Below, piece by piece: positions 10,266 through 20,706 of a stretch of DNA of 64,000 bases. How positions within the stretch are numbered: the first letter of the stretch is position 1; each line of letters starts with the position of its first letter. This stretch comes from Ruminococcus sp. (lineage in GTDB: Bacteria > Bacillota > Clostridia > Oscillospirales > Ruminococcaceae): positions 1 through 64,000 of the forward strand of contig JAIDTI010000004.1 in NCBI GenBank assembly GCA_029060755.1, read 5' to 3'. The notes under the pieces were generated by a model, which saw only the letters and a program-made list of their open reading frames with translations, did no database searches and was not told the DNA's origin. The translations under genes and the position numbers were made by a program.

Positions 10266-10304
10266 AAAATAAGTCCGTCAATCAGTGGCGGACTTTTATT
10301 TTTT
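10263..10304. terminator. Intrinsic terminator hairpin between ackA and the convergent P-type ATPase gene
   Basis: AAGTCCG (10271-10277) / CGGACTT (10289-10295) stem, A-rich 5' side and T-rich 3' side. Confidence 0.75.
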
Positions 10305-12651
10305 CTGTTATTATTGTTAAATATCTTAATGTCGGTTCAGCTATTATTGAAAAATTGATGCAGAGAAGTATACACTGTATTGACATACCCGAAACACTGA
10401 AAAATCTGCTTAAAAAAATCATGCTGAATGTGAGGAGAAGTCCACATATAAGCCATATTGCCAGTTTTATGCTGTTCATAGGTTTGCTTATGCGTAAAAG
10501 TGCCATCATTCCAACAACGCTTAATAATATTGTTGAGGCTGTGGAAATATCCTCCTGACTTGAATTGAATATGTTTCCGAAAATTATCATAAAAGTAACT
10601 ATTATTGCATCTGTAAGACCCGCAGGGAGTGCCTTTAGCAGAATATTTGACATGAAATTTCCCTTGATTAAATCACAGTTCGGAATCTGTGAAAGACATA
10701 ATCCGGGTAAGCCGATTGTAAAAACGCTGACAAGTGATATGTGTGCAGGCTTGAGAGGGTATGTTATTCCGCAGAAAATAGAGACAAGTGACATAATCAG
10801 CGAAAAAATGTTCTTTACAAGAAAAAGACTGCCTGAACGTTCAAGGTTATTTACAGTTTGTCTGCCCTCCATTACAACATCAGGCATTTTTGCAAAGTCC
10901 GATTCAAGAAGTACAAGCTGTGATACCTGCGCCGCCGCTTCACTTCCCGAAGCCATAGCAACTGAACAATCAGCAGATTTCAGTGCAAGTACGTCATTTA
11001 CTCCGTCACCAGTCATGGCTACAGTATGCCCTGATTTTTTTAATGCACGGACGATTTTGCGTTTCTGTTCAGGTGTAACTCTGCCGAATACAGTATAATT
11101 ATTGACGGCATTTTCAATTGCTTCATCTGTTTTAAGAGTTGATGCGTCTACATAGTCACCAGCATCAGCAATTTCAGCCTGTTTTGCTATTTGTGAAACA
11201 GTAAGCGGATTATCTCCCGATATTACTTTTATCTGCACACCCTGTTCCGCAAAAAATCTGAATGTTTCGGGTGCATTTGCTCTTATAGGATTTGTAATAA
11301 GCACAAAGCATAACAGTTCTGTTTCTGCCGTGAGTTCTTTTCCGTCGGGATTTCCTGAATATCTGCAAAAAGCAAGTACCCTCATACCCTTACTGCTGTT
11401 TTCGGAAATAATATCACTGTATGCGGAAATATTGTTTTTCAGTACAAATTCTGATGCACCAAGAACATATGCACCTGATTCAAGTGTGGTACTGCTGTAT
11501 TTGAAATCGGACGAAAAGCCTGTGTATGATTTTATTTTCTGTCCTGTTGGCTTGTGGAAGTAGTTTTTCATGGCAATCATAGTTGCATTGTCAGCCGACT
11601 GCGCAACTGTAAAATCACTTATAAGCGAAATAAGTTCATCTTCGGAAAGTCCGGCAACAGGAATGATGCTGTTGACACTCATTTTGCTTTCGGTTATAGT
11701 TCCTGTTTTGTCTACACAAAGTACATCTGCTCTTGCAAGTGTTTCGATACATTTCATATCATGCACAAGTACCTTATTATTAGCAAGTCTCATTGTGCTT
11801 ACAACAAGTGTTGTACTTGCAAGCAGAAAAAGTCCTTCGGGAATCATACCTAATACAGCTGCAACCATAGCCTGAATACTACTGCTTATGTCGTTCATTT
11901 CAAGAAAATGCTGTTGACAGAAAAGAAGTATGCCTATCGGGATAATCATAACTCCTGCAATTTTCACGATTTTATTAAGTGAGCGTATCATTTCTGAACG
12001 TTCACCTTTTTTCTGCTTTTTGGCTTGTGATGTCAGCTTTGATATATACGATTCTGCACCTACTTTTTCAAGTCTTGCACGGCATGACCCCGATACAACA
12101 AAACTTCCTGACATCAGGCTGTCTCCTGAACTCTTGTATATTTCGTCCGATTCGCCTGTGAGCAGTGACTCATTTACAGCTATATTTCCGTCAATTACAA
12201 CAGCATCTGCACTTATCTGATTTCCTGCACGGAATATTGCTATATCATCAAGCACAATATCTTTTGACGGCAATGACATCTCTTTTCCGTCACGTATAAC
12301 AGTTGTTTCGGGTGCGTTCATCATTGTGAGCTTGTCCAATACTTTTTTTGAGCGTAATTCCTGAATAATGCCTATAAGAGTATTTGCTATGATAATCGGC
12401 ATGAACGTCACATCTCTGTAAGTTCCTGCATATATGATAAGTCCTGCCAGAACTGTAAAAATGAAATTGAAATAGGTAAATGTATTTTCTGCAATTATTT
12501 CCCATAATGATTTTGACGGAGGTTCAACAGGAATATTGCTCAGCCCTGCCAGTCTGCGTTCTTTTGCCTGTACAGAAGTAAGACCCTTGTCTGCATCTGC
12601 ATTTATCCTTTCGGGCGGTTTTACTATAGTTATCTTTTTCACGATTTTCAC
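10282..12651 (-). CDS. Cation-translocating P-type (E1-E2) ATPase
   Basis: LTGES, DKTGTIT, MTGDGVNDVLALKSAD motifs; no N-terminal HMA domain, so not a typical CPx heavy-metal pump. Confidence 0.92.
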   Translation of the reverse strand: MKIVKKITIVKPPERINADADKGLTSVQAKERRLAGLSNIPVEPPSKSLWEIIAENTFTYFNFIFTVLAGLIIYAGTYRDVTFMPIIIANTLIGIIQELRSKKVLDKLTMMNAPETTVIRDGKEMSLPSKDIVLDDIAIFRAGNQISADAVVIDGNIAVNESLLTGESDEIYKSSGDSLMSGSFVVSGSCRARLEKVGAESYISKLTSQAKKQKKGERSEMIRSLNKIVKIAGVMIIPIGILLFCQQHFLEMNDISSSIQAMVAAVLGMIPEGLFLLASTTLVVSTMRLANNKVLVHDMKCIETLARADVLCVDKTGTITESKMSVNSIIPVAGLSEDELISLISDFTVAQSADNATMIAMKNYFHKPTGQKIKSYTGFSSDFKYSSTTLESGAYVLGASEFVLKNNISAYSDIISENSSKGMRVLAFCRYSGNPDGKELTAETELLCFVLITNPIRANAPETFRFFAEQGVQIKVISGDNPLTVSQIAKQAEIADAGDYVDASTLKTDEAIENAVNNYTVFGRVTPEQKRKIVRALKKSGHTVAMTGDGVNDVLALKSADCSVAMASGSEAAAQVSQLVLLESDFAKMPDVVMEGRQTVNNLERSGSLFLVKNIFSLIMSLVSIFCGITYPLKPAHISLVSVFTIGLPGLCLSQIPNCDLIKGNFMSNILLKALPAGLTDAIIVTFMIIFGNIFNSSQEDISTASTILLSVVGMMALLRISKPMNSIKLAIWLICGLLLTFSMIFLSRFFSVSGMSIQCILLCINFSIIAEPTLRYLTIITEKIKVRH

Positions 12652-12692
12652 CTCTTAATTGTTATTATAGCACATTAATATATAAAATACAA

Positions 12693-12722
12693 TTGACAAC
12701 CTATAAAAATATATGTTATAAT
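12693..12722 (+). promoter_or_regulatory. Putative sigma-A promoter upstream of maf
   Basis: TTGACA - 18 bp - TATAAT with extended -10 (tgtTATAAT). Confidence 0.6.
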
Positions 12723-12758
12723 ATATTTGTGACAAACTAATGAAAGAGATGTGATATT

Positions 12759-13316
12759 ATGCTTATACTTGCATCTGCATCACCTCGCAGACGTGAACTT
12801 ATGAAACTGATTACTGATGATTTTACTGCTGTTTCTCTTGATGTTGATGAAACTGTCCCCGAAAACTGCAATTGTCATGTATCGGAGTATCTCGCTGTAC
12901 TCAAAGCTGAAAAAGGTGCTGAGTTATACCCTGATAGTATAGTAATCGGCTGTGATACCGTTGTCGAAATCGGCAGAAAAGTTCTCGGCAAGCCAAAAAA
13001 TGCTGATGAGTGCAGAGAGTTTCTGAAGATGCTTTCAGGCAAGACCCATGATGTTACAACGTCCTGCTGTATTATGAGTTGCAGAAATAAGGTTACTTTT
13101 TCAAAAACAACTGCTGTCACGTTCAGAAATCTGAAAGATGATGATATAGAATGGTACATATCAACTGGTGAGCCTTTTGATAAGGCAGGTGGTTACGGTA
13201 TACAAGGCAAAGGGTCTCTGCTTATTGAAAAAATAAACGGTGATTATTTTAATGTTGTCGGACTTCCTGTTTCAGAACTCAATCAGCAGTTAAAAAATTT
13301 TATTAAGGAGATATAA
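12759..13316 (+). CDS. maf: Maf family nucleotide pyrophosphatase
   Basis: LILASASPRRRELM, GCDTVVEIGRKVLGKP, GGYGIQGKG. Confidence 0.95.
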   Translation: MLILASASPRRRELMKLITDDFTAVSLDVDETVPENCNCHVSEYLAVLKAEKGAELYPDSIVIGCDTVVEIGRKVLGKPKNADECREFLKMLSGKTHDVTTSCCIMSCRNKVTFSKTTAVTFRNLKDDDIEWYISTGEPFDKAGGYGIQGKGSLLIEKINGDYFNVVGLPVSELNQQLKNFIKEI

Positions 13317-13319
13317 ATT

Positions 13320-14579
13320 ATGAACACTACAGCTTTTCACAATGCGGATATACTTATCCCGAATGAATCAATCGACATGAACAAATGGAGCGTTATTGCT
13401 TGCGACCAGTATACAAGTGAGCCTGAATATTGGAACAATGTAGAAAGTATTACAGACGGTTTTCCGTCAACATTAAGTCTTATTCTGCCTGAAATTTATC
13501 TTGAAAATGATGATGTAGCAAGCAGAATAGAAAACATTCATTCTGCTATGGAAAAATATATCAGTGACGGCATTTTTACAGAGTACAAAAATTCTATGGT
13601 ATATGTTGAGAGAATGCAGAGCAACGGAATTGTCCGCAAAGGTCTTATCGGTGCAATTGATTTGGAGCAGTATGACTTCTCAAAGGGCAGTACTTCACAA
13701 GTCCGTGCAACAGAAGCAACAGTTATTGAGCGTATTCCGCCACGTATCAAAGTTAGACAAAATGCACCTCTTGAACTTCCGCATATAATGATACTTATTG
13801 ACGACCCCGATAATACTGTTATAGAATCCGTCAACAAGTCAGAAATGCAGAAATTGTACGATACAGAACTTATGATGAATGGTGGAAGTATAAGCGGTTA
13901 TCTTGTCGGAGAAAAGGAGCAGGAACGCATTGACAAGGCTTTATCATCACTTGCTGACCCTGATACATTCAATAAAAAATATGGTCTTACTGATAAACCC
14001 GTACTTCTCTATGCTATGGGTGACGGCAATCATTCGCTTGCAACTGCAAAAGAGTTCTATGAACAGCTTAAAAAGTCCAATCCCGACAAGGATTTTTCAA
14101 ATCACCCTGCACGCTATGCACTTGCTGAAATAGTCAATCTTCATAGTGATGCACTTAAATTTGAAGCTATTTATCGTCTTGTCTATGATGTAGACTGTGA
14201 CAAGCTTATATCAGGTGTTACAGAATCTCTTGCACTTTCAGAAGATGTTGCAGAGCAGTGGGTTGAAATCGTATGCAACGGTGAATCAAAGAAACTCTAT
14301 ATCCACAATACAAGTTCAAATCTTTCAGTCGGCTCACTTCAGAACTATCTTGACGGCTATATCAAGGAAAACGGCGGTAAAATCGACTATATTCATGGTA
14401 TCGACAATGTAAAGGCACTTGCTGAAAAACACAATGGCATAGCATTTATTCTGCCTGATATGGACAAGTCACAGCTTTTCCCGACTGTTATCATGGACGG
14501 TGCATTGCCACGCAAGACTTTTTCTATGGGTCATGCTGATGACAAGAGATTTTATATTGAAGCAAGAGGTATAAAATGA
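13320..14579 (+). CDS. DUF1015 family protein
   Basis: CDQYTSEPEYW, MGDGNHSLATAKEFYE, ARYALAEIVNLHSDAL. Confidence 0.88.
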   Translation: MNTTAFHNADILIPNESIDMNKWSVIACDQYTSEPEYWNNVESITDGFPSTLSLILPEIYLENDDVASRIENIHSAMEKYISDGIFTEYKNSMVYVERMQSNGIVRKGLIGAIDLEQYDFSKGSTSQVRATEATVIERIPPRIKVRQNAPLELPHIMILIDDPDNTVIESVNKSEMQKLYDTELMMNGGSISGYLVGEKEQERIDKALSSLADPDTFNKKYGLTDKPVLLYAMGDGNHSLATAKEFYEQLKKSNPDKDFSNHPARYALAEIVNLHSDALKFEAIYRLVYDVDCDKLISGVTESLALSEDVAEQWVEIVCNGESKKLYIHNTSSNLSVGSLQNYLDGYIKENGGKIDYIHGIDNVKALAEKHNGIAFILPDMDKSQLFPTVIMDGALPRKTFSMGHADDKRFYIEARGIK

Positions 14580-15133
14580 AATTTCACTATTCAGGCAAAT
14601 TCAACGGTGACGAAAATAGTCTCCCACAGCGTGAACACCCGACAGGCTATGTACAATTCAAAGAAGCTGAAAATATAAAAGAATTCGCTATTGTTATGAA
14701 TATAATGGCAATGGTTATAACCTTTATTCTTTTGTTTATGGTCAGCTATATAGCAAAAGAAAGAACAAGTCTGACTGGAATTTTCCTTGCACTTGTTTCT
14801 TTAGTACCGCACGAATTTTTACACGCACTTTGTTTTAAAGAAGATGTTTATATGTACACCAATTTAAAGCAGGGTATGCTGTTTGTTGTTGGTACTGAGG
14901 ATATGAGCAAGGCACGCTTTATTATGATGGGTCTTTGTCCTAATATAGTTTTCGGCTTTATACCGTTTATATTATTCCTGATTTTCCCTAATCTTACAGT
15001 TTTAGGTACTCTTGGAGCTTTAGCAATCGGTATGGGTGCAGGCGATTATTACAATGTATTCAATGCACTTACGCAAGTTCCGAAAGATGCAAAAATTTAT
15101 ATGTCAGGCTTTCACAGCTACTGGTACAAATAA
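14576..15133 (+). CDS. DUF3267-family integral membrane metalloprotease-like protein
   Basis: Multiple TM segments with LVPHEFLHALCF (HExxH-like); 4-bp overlap with the preceding gene. Confidence 0.75.
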   Translation: MKFHYSGKFNGDENSLPQREHPTGYVQFKEAENIKEFAIVMNIMAMVITFILLFMVSYIAKERTSLTGIFLALVSLVPHEFLHALCFKEDVYMYTNLKQGMLFVVGTEDMSKARFIMMGLCPNIVFGFIPFILFLIFPNLTVLGTLGALAIGMGAGDYYNVFNALTQVPKDAKIYMSGFHSYWYK

Positions 15134-15138
15134 CAGAA

Positions 15139-15161
15139 ACACCGTCCGTTATGGGCGGTGT
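15139..15161 (+). other. 9-bp stem inverted repeat in intergenic DNA
   Basis: ACACCGTCC-gttat-GGGCGGTGT (one G-U); not followed by a T tract, just upstream of the patatin RBS. Confidence 0.6.
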
Positions 15162-15183
15162 CTGTATTAAGGAGGTTTTTTAT

Positions 15184-16032
15184 ATGAAATATGGTCTTGT
15201 TATGGAGGGCGGCGCAATGCGTGGGCTGTTCTCCGCTGGTGTGACGGATGTTCTCATGGAAAACGGCATCACTTTTGACGGCGCAGTCGGAGTTTCAGCA
15301 GGTGCTTGCTTTGGCTGTAACTACAAATCAGGACAGAACGGACGGGCAATACGCTATAATCTCCGATTTTACAAAGACAAACGCTATTGTAGTGTACATT
15401 CACTCATCACTACTGGTAATATGTTCGGGGCGGAGTTCTGCTATCACACACTTCCTGATGAAATTGATATTTTTGACAGAGAAGCTTTCAGCAGGAATCC
15501 TATGGAATTTTATGTAGTCGCTACTGATATTGAAACAGGCAGGGCTGTTTATCATAAAATTAAAAATATGAACTATAATGAGCTTGAATGGATAAGAGCA
15601 TCAGCTTCTATGCCATTAGCATCAAGAATTGTCAGTATTGACGGTAAAAAAATGCTTGACGGAGGTATCGCTGATTCAATTCCGCTCCGATTTATGCAGG
15701 CTATGGGCTATGAAAAGAATGTTGTTATACTTACTCAACCACGTGATTACGTCAAATCACAAAACAAAATGCTGAAACTTGTGAAAGCAAAGTACAGAAG
15801 ATACCCTGAATTTATAAAGACTTTTGAAAATCGTCCGAAAATGTATAATAGTCAGCTTAAATATATAAGCAAATCGGAGCAGGAGGGCAGAACACTTGTT
15901 ATTGCTCCACCCGAAAAACTCCCGATTGGTCATGTGTCACATGATTACGACCGTTTACTTGAAGTTTACAGAATCGGCAGAAACACTGCAAACAGTATGA
16001 TTGATGATATATTGAAATTTTTAAATATATGA
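15184..16032 (+). CDS. Patatin-like phospholipase family protein
   Basis: GLVMEGGAMRGLFSAGV, GVSAGACFG (GxSxG), LDGGIADSIP; start revised to ATG 15184 after aaggagg. Confidence 0.92.
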   Translation: MKYGLVMEGGAMRGLFSAGVTDVLMENGITFDGAVGVSAGACFGCNYKSGQNGRAIRYNLRFYKDKRYCSVHSLITTGNMFGAEFCYHTLPDEIDIFDREAFSRNPMEFYVVATDIETGRAVYHKIKNMNYNELEWIRASASMPLASRIVSIDGKKMLDGGIADSIPLRFMQAMGYEKNVVILTQPRDYVKSQNKMLKLVKAKYRRYPEFIKTFENRPKMYNSQLKYISKSEQEGRTLVIAPPEKLPIGHVSHDYDRLLEVYRIGRNTANSMIDDILKFLNI

Positions 16033-16047
16033 AAGTTGGTAATAATT

Positions 16048-16820
16048 ATGAAAATAAATGTTATGACATGGAATACTGGTTTATATCCAAATAAAACACG
16101 GTTTGATGAAATTATTGGATATATCAATAATTTTCTTTGGTTAAATAAAAATGAAAATGCTATTGCATTTATTCAGGAGATGCCATCTTCTGGAGAGTGG
16201 GAAAAAAAATTTAATCCAATACCGCCATTAGCTAACTTCTACCCATGTAATAAAAAAAATATGATGAATACAATACTTTTTTACAATATGAATGCAAAGA
16301 TAGTGCCTGATAGAACGTTTGAGAATACAGAAGACAATGAATACTTTACAGACAGAAACATTGCCGTTACATGTTATGACAAGAAGTTTCTTGCTGTTCA
16401 TATTCACACCCCAACAGAAAAAAATATATTGGTACATCCCTAGAAAAACAAGATATTAATATGACCGAACTGACAAATTGGTTGCCTAAAACTGTTGAAG
16501 AATTAGATATTGATGTTATTCTTGGTGATTTCAATGCAGGCGACTACACAAAACCTGATAGAAATTTCGCAGAAAGCAGGGAAACATTTAGGGTTATGGT
16601 AGACAAATTATCTCCCTATTATGTGAATATGTGCAATCTTCCTACACGTATTGACCCAAAAACTGCTACAAAATCCTGTATAGACCATGTATTTGTCAAA
16701 ACTGAACTTGCAACCTCTGTTTCTAACCTGATTGTGCATTATGAGGTCGAATACTCCGACCATTATCCGATTACTTTCAGTATTGAGATACCCGATAAAT
16801 CAGACAGCAACACTCTTTGA
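16048..16820 (+). pseudogene. Endonuclease/exonuclease/phosphatase family gene, frameshifted at an A7 tract
   Basis: N-terminal part 16048-16443 (MKINVMTWNTGLYP...IQEMPSSGEW...HIHTPTEKN) and C-terminal part in the -1 frame (IGTSLEKQDINMTELTNW...DVILGDFNAGD...SCIDHVFV...YSDHYPITFSIE) together form one EEP domain; junction at gAAAAAAAt 16417-16425. Confidence 0.8.
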
Positions 16821-19040
16821 AAAGCGGATTTTTCCGTCAGATGCTTCTATTTTGACAGTATCACCGCTATGAACACATGAATTTATAATCATCTTTGCAA
16901 GTTCGTTTTCGATTAATTCAGTTACACGCCTTTTAATAGGTCTTGCGCCGTATCGGTCAGTTTCCTTTGCTTGTGCGACAGTTTCTATGATGTCATTTCC
17001 ATAGACTAATTCAATACCAAGAGATTTTGCCCTTAACCGCAGATTTTCAAGTGCCTTTGCACTTATTTTCATAAGGTCACTTTTTTCAAGATTGTGAAAA
17101 ACAATGATTTCATCAATTCTTCCTGTAAATTCAGGTGTAAAGTGCATTTTTACTGCATCAAGCACCTGTTTTTCATCTGTACTTGCATTTTCGTTAAATC
17201 CAAGTGAGCTTTTACTGCCAGCACCGATATTTGAAGTCATTATTATAATGCAGTTGCGGAAGCTTATTTTCCTCATGCCTGAATCTGTCAGTATGCCATA
17301 ATCAAGAATCTGTAGCATTATATTAAGCACATCTGCATCAGCTTTTTCTATTTCATCAAAAAGTACAAGCGAATACGGGTTGCGTCTGATTTTTTCACAT
17401 AAACTGCTGTTTTTATCGTCATATCCGACATATCCCGGAGCAGTACCGATAATTTTCGCAACGGAGTTTTTCTCCATATATTCAGACATATCAACACGAA
17501 TGATATTTTTTTCAGAGCCGAACAGACATTCTGCCAAAGCTTTTGCAAGTTCAGTTTTGCCAACTCCTGAACTGCCGACAAATAAAAATGATGCGGACGG
17601 TTTGTCACTGTCTTTCAAGCCCGATTTTGCACGGCATACTGCATTTGTGACTTTTTTGACAGCATAGTCATGACCGATTATCCGTTCAGAAAGATTTTTT
17701 TCAAGAAAATTCAGCTGTATTGAATCCTCTGCCGATATTTTATTCATTGGTATTCCAGTTTTCATGGATACAACCGTCATTATATCCTCTGCGGTGACTT
17801 TTTTCAAGCCTGAACGGTGACGTATTTTTGCACAGGCGCAGGCTTCGTCAAGTACATCTATCGCTTTATCAGGCAGAAATCTGTCTGATATATAGCGTAC
17901 AGCCATATTTACAGACAAATCTATAATATTGTCAGGGATTTCAACATTATGATATTTTTCATATCTTGTTTTCAGTCCTTTGATGATTTCAGTACAGCTT
18001 TTGAAATCAGGCTCATTAATCTGAACAGGCTGAAAACGTCTTTCAAGTGCGGAATCCTTTTCAATAGTTTTGCTGTATTCGTCAAATGTTGTTGCACCTA
18101 TGATTTGCAGTTCACCTCTTGCAAGCATTGGTTTCATAATATTTGCGGCATCTATTGCACCCTCTGCTGCTCCCGCACCGACTATAGTATGAATTTCGTC
18201 AATGAACAGAATTATATTTCCGGCATTTATTGCTTCATCAATACAGGCTTTTACACGTTCCTCAAAATCACCCCTGTATTTTGCACCCGAAAGCAGTGCA
18301 GTGAAATCAAGTGAAAAGATAAACTTGTTTTTCAGCGAATCGGGAACAAGATTACGCACAAAAAGTTCTGCTACACCCTCAACAATAGCCGTTTTTCCAA
18401 CTCCTGCTTCACCTATAAGACAAGGGTTATTCTTGTTTCGTCTTGCAAGAATCTGCAAAACTCTTTCCACTTCTCTTATTCTGCCAATAAGAGGGTCATT
18501 TTTTTTGATAAGAGAAATATCTGTGATATTTTTTCCGTAGCGGAACAGATTAGGAAAATGTGAGATTTTCGGCTTGACTGCTTCATATAGTTCCTCACAG
18601 ACTGACGAAGATTCTGTCATTTCAAGTCCTGAACATATTCCCATTATATCTCCATCTGCTTTCTGTAGAATCGTATAGGCACTGCATGACATATTCTGAA
18701 TGATTGCTGTCAGAATATGTTCGGGAGAAGACAGCTTTTTTCCGTCTTTCTGTGCAATATTGCAGGCGTTTTCAAGAATCTTTTTTGCTGCATTTGTAAA
18801 GTAGCGGTAATTCAGCATAGACGGTTTGCCTACTCCGACAAGATTTACTATTTCTTTAAGCAAATCATCATAGGCAATGCCGTTTTCAATCAGAATTTCA
18901 GACGCATCTGAAGTTCCGTCGTTTGCAATTGAAAGAAGCAGATGTTCGCTTCCGACATAAGTGTGACCCATTTCAGATGCAAGATTAATAGCCCCCTCTA
19001 TTATCTCAACGGATTTTTTTGTGAATTTTTCTTTATTCAT
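16800..19040 (-). CDS. ClpC/ClpA-type AAA+ ATPase with Clp_N domain
   Basis: Two Walker A modules ([27 protein letters not shown]), N-terminal Clp repeats ([14 protein letters not shown]). Confidence 0.92.
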   Translation of the reverse strand: MNKEKFTKKSVEIIEGAINLASEMGHTYVGSEHLLLSIANDGTSDASEILIENGIAYDDLLKEIVNLVGVGKPSMLNYRYFTNAAKKILENACNIAQKDGKKLSSPEHILTAIIQNMSCSAYTILQKADGDIMGICSGLEMTESSSVCEELYEAVKPKISHFPNLFRYGKNITDISLIKKNDPLIGRIREVERVLQILARRNKNNPCLIGEAGVGKTAIVEGVAELFVRNLVPDSLKNKFIFSLDFTALLSGAKYRGDFEERVKACIDEAINAGNIILFIDEIHTIVGAGAAEGAIDAANIMKPMLARGELQIIGATTFDEYSKTIEKDSALERRFQPVQINEPDFKSCTEIIKGLKTRYEKYHNVEIPDNIIDLSVNMAVRYISDRFLPDKAIDVLDEACACAKIRHRSGLKKVTAEDIMTVVSMKTGIPMNKISAEDSIQLNFLEKNLSERIIGHDYAVKKVTNAVCRAKSGLKDSDKPSASFLFVGSSGVGKTELAKALAECLFGSEKNIIRVDMSEYMEKNSVAKIIGTAPGYVGYDDKNSSLCEKIRRNPYSLVLFDEIEKADADVLNIMLQILDYGILTDSGMRKISFRNCIIIMTSNIGAGSKSSLGFNENASTDEKQVLDAVKMHFTPEFTGRIDEIIVFHNLEKSDLMKISAKALENLRLRAKSLGIELVYGNDIIETVAQAKETDRYGARPIKRRVTELIENELAKMIINSCVHSGDTVKIEASDGKIRFSKSVAV

Positions 19041-19130
19041 AATAGTTCCCTCCTGTTTTATTCTGCACTACTATATTATGCCACCTATTCTATGCGATAA
19101 CAGTCGAAAACAATAATTGCTGAAAAAAAT

Positions 19131-19159
19131 TTGTAACACTTTTTCTGCTATGGCATAAT
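19131..19159 (+). promoter_or_regulatory. Putative promoter of the small Cys-rich protein gene
   Basis: TTGTAA - 17 bp - CATAAT; followed by a 7-bp hairpin GAAACGC(19169-19175)/GCGTTTC(19184-19190). Confidence 0.5.
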
Positions 19160-19218
19160 ATGTAGTATGAAACGCAGACAAAAGCGTTTCAAATACATCT
19201 TAAAAGGAGATATTTATT

Positions 19219-19365
19219 ATGTGTAATTGTTTTGAGGGAAATAGCTGTATGTGGATTATTCTTCTTATCCTCATTTTCATCATTTTCTGCGGCTGTAACG
19301 GTCAGAACGACAACAACGGCTGCGGCTGTGGCTGCGGAAACAACAACGGCGGTTGTGGCTGCTGA
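19219..19365 (+). CDS. Small Cys/Gly/Asn-rich membrane protein, 48 aa
   Basis: MCNCFEGNSCMWIILLILIFIIFCGCNGQNDNNGCGCGCGNNNGGCGC, with aaaggaga RBS; below the ORF-track cutoff. Confidence 0.7.
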   Translation: MCNCFEGNSCMWIILLILIFIIFCGCNGQNDNNGCGCGCGNNNGGCGC

Positions 19366-19382
19366 TTATTGTTAAAAAGAAA

Positions 19383-19417
19383 AAGCTGTCGGACTTAAAA
19401 ATCCGACAGTTTTTTTG
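19383..19417. terminator. Intrinsic (probably bidirectional) terminator
   Basis: CTGTCGGA (19386-19393) / TCCGACAG (19402-19409) stem followed by T7. Confidence 0.85.
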
Positions 19418-20692
19418 TTATAAAATTTCTATTATATTATCGTCTTTATCAGTCAGTACAGCATCAGTATTATTTACAACACATTCTTTTGTAACATGAA
19501 CTTTTGCAATATTTTTATCAGAAGGCACAAGATACATAGGCTTCATGAATATTGATTCAAGAATAGAACGCAGTCCTCTTGCACCTGTTTTCTGTGAAAT
19601 AGCCTTTTTTGCGATTTCAATAAGTGCATCGTCATCAATTTCAAGCTCAATATCATCATATTCAAACAGTTTTTTGTATTGCTTGATAAGAGCATTTTTT
19701 GGCTTTGTGAGAATCTGTACAAGAGATTCTTCATTAAGTTCATCTAAAACGGAAATAACAGGAAGTCTGCCAATAAATTCAGGAACCATACCGAATTTAA
19801 CAAGGTCTTTCGGGACAACTTCTTTGAAAATATTGCGGTTTTCGTCATCAGCCGATTTGAGTTCACCACCGAAACCGATAGAAGATTTACTGTTTACACG
19901 CTTTTTTATCTGTGCTTCAAGTCCGTCAAAAGCACCACCGCATATAAAGAGGATATTTTTTGTATCAATCTGCAATGTTTCCTGATTAGGGTGTTTTCTG
20001 CCACCCTGCGGAGGAACATTTGAAACAGTACCCTCAATAATTTTAAGAAGTGCCTGCTGTACACCCTCACCGCTTACATCACGTGTGAGAGAAGTATTTT
20101 CTGATTTTCTTGCTATCTTGTCAATTTCATCAATGTAAATGATACCTTTTTCGGCTTCTTTTATGTCATAGTCAGCCGCCTGAATAAGACGTAGCAGAAC
20201 ATTTTCAACGTCATCACCAACATATCCTGCTTCTGTTATTGTAGTAGCATCAGCTATTGCAAAAGGAACATTGAGAATTTTTGCAAGAGTCTGTGCAAGA
20301 AATGTTTTTCCGACACCTGTAGGTCCTAAAAGTAAAACGTTACTTTTCTGAAGTTCAACGCCGTCGTCCGATTTTGTCTGATTATGACTCATTATACGTT
20401 TATAGTGATTATAAACGGCAACAGCAAGAGAGATTTTAGCTTCGTCCTGTCCGATTACATAATCATCAAGAAATTTCTTAATTTCAACAGGCTTAAGCAG
20501 ATTCATAGAATCCGGATTTTTGCTTTTTGGTGCTGACGCTTTTTTCTGTGCCTTTGTATATGCAGGACCGAAAAGCATTTCATAGCAGTATATTACACAT
20601 TCGTCGCATATATTTGCACTTCCTGCTGAAAACATACTGTTTGTATTGCTTTCGCTTTTGCCACAAAAATTACATGATTTAATTCCAGCCAT
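19418..20692 (-). CDS. clpX: ATP-dependent Clp protease ATP-binding subunit ClpX
   Basis: C4 zinc finger ([10 protein letters not shown]...ICDECV), [39 protein letters not shown]. Confidence 0.97.
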   Translation of the reverse strand: MAGIKSCNFCGKSESNTNSMFSAGSANICDECVIYCYEMLFGPAYTKAQKKASAPKSKNPDSMNLLKPVEIKKFLDDYVIGQDEAKISLAVAVYNHYKRIMSHNQTKSDDGVELQKSNVLLLGPTGVGKTFLAQTLAKILNVPFAIADATTITEAGYVGDDVENVLLRLIQAADYDIKEAEKGIIYIDEIDKIARKSENTSLTRDVSGEGVQQALLKIIEGTVSNVPPQGGRKHPNQETLQIDTKNILFICGGAFDGLEAQIKKRVNSKSSIGFGGELKSADDENRNIFKEVVPKDLVKFGMVPEFIGRLPVISVLDELNEESLVQILTKPKNALIKQYKKLFEYDDIELEIDDDALIEIAKKAISQKTGARGLRSILESIFMKPMYLVPSDKNIAKVHVTKECVVNNTDAVLTDKDDNIIEIL

Positions 20693-20706
20693 AATAATGA
20701 AAAAAC

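Noticed and set aside
19154-19162. CATAATATG as a sigma-K/sigma-E type -10 for the Cys-rich microprotein
   Set aside because: Resembles the consensus only loosely and a sigma-A-like reading (TTGTAA-17-CATAAT) fits as well; cannot be decided from sequence alone.
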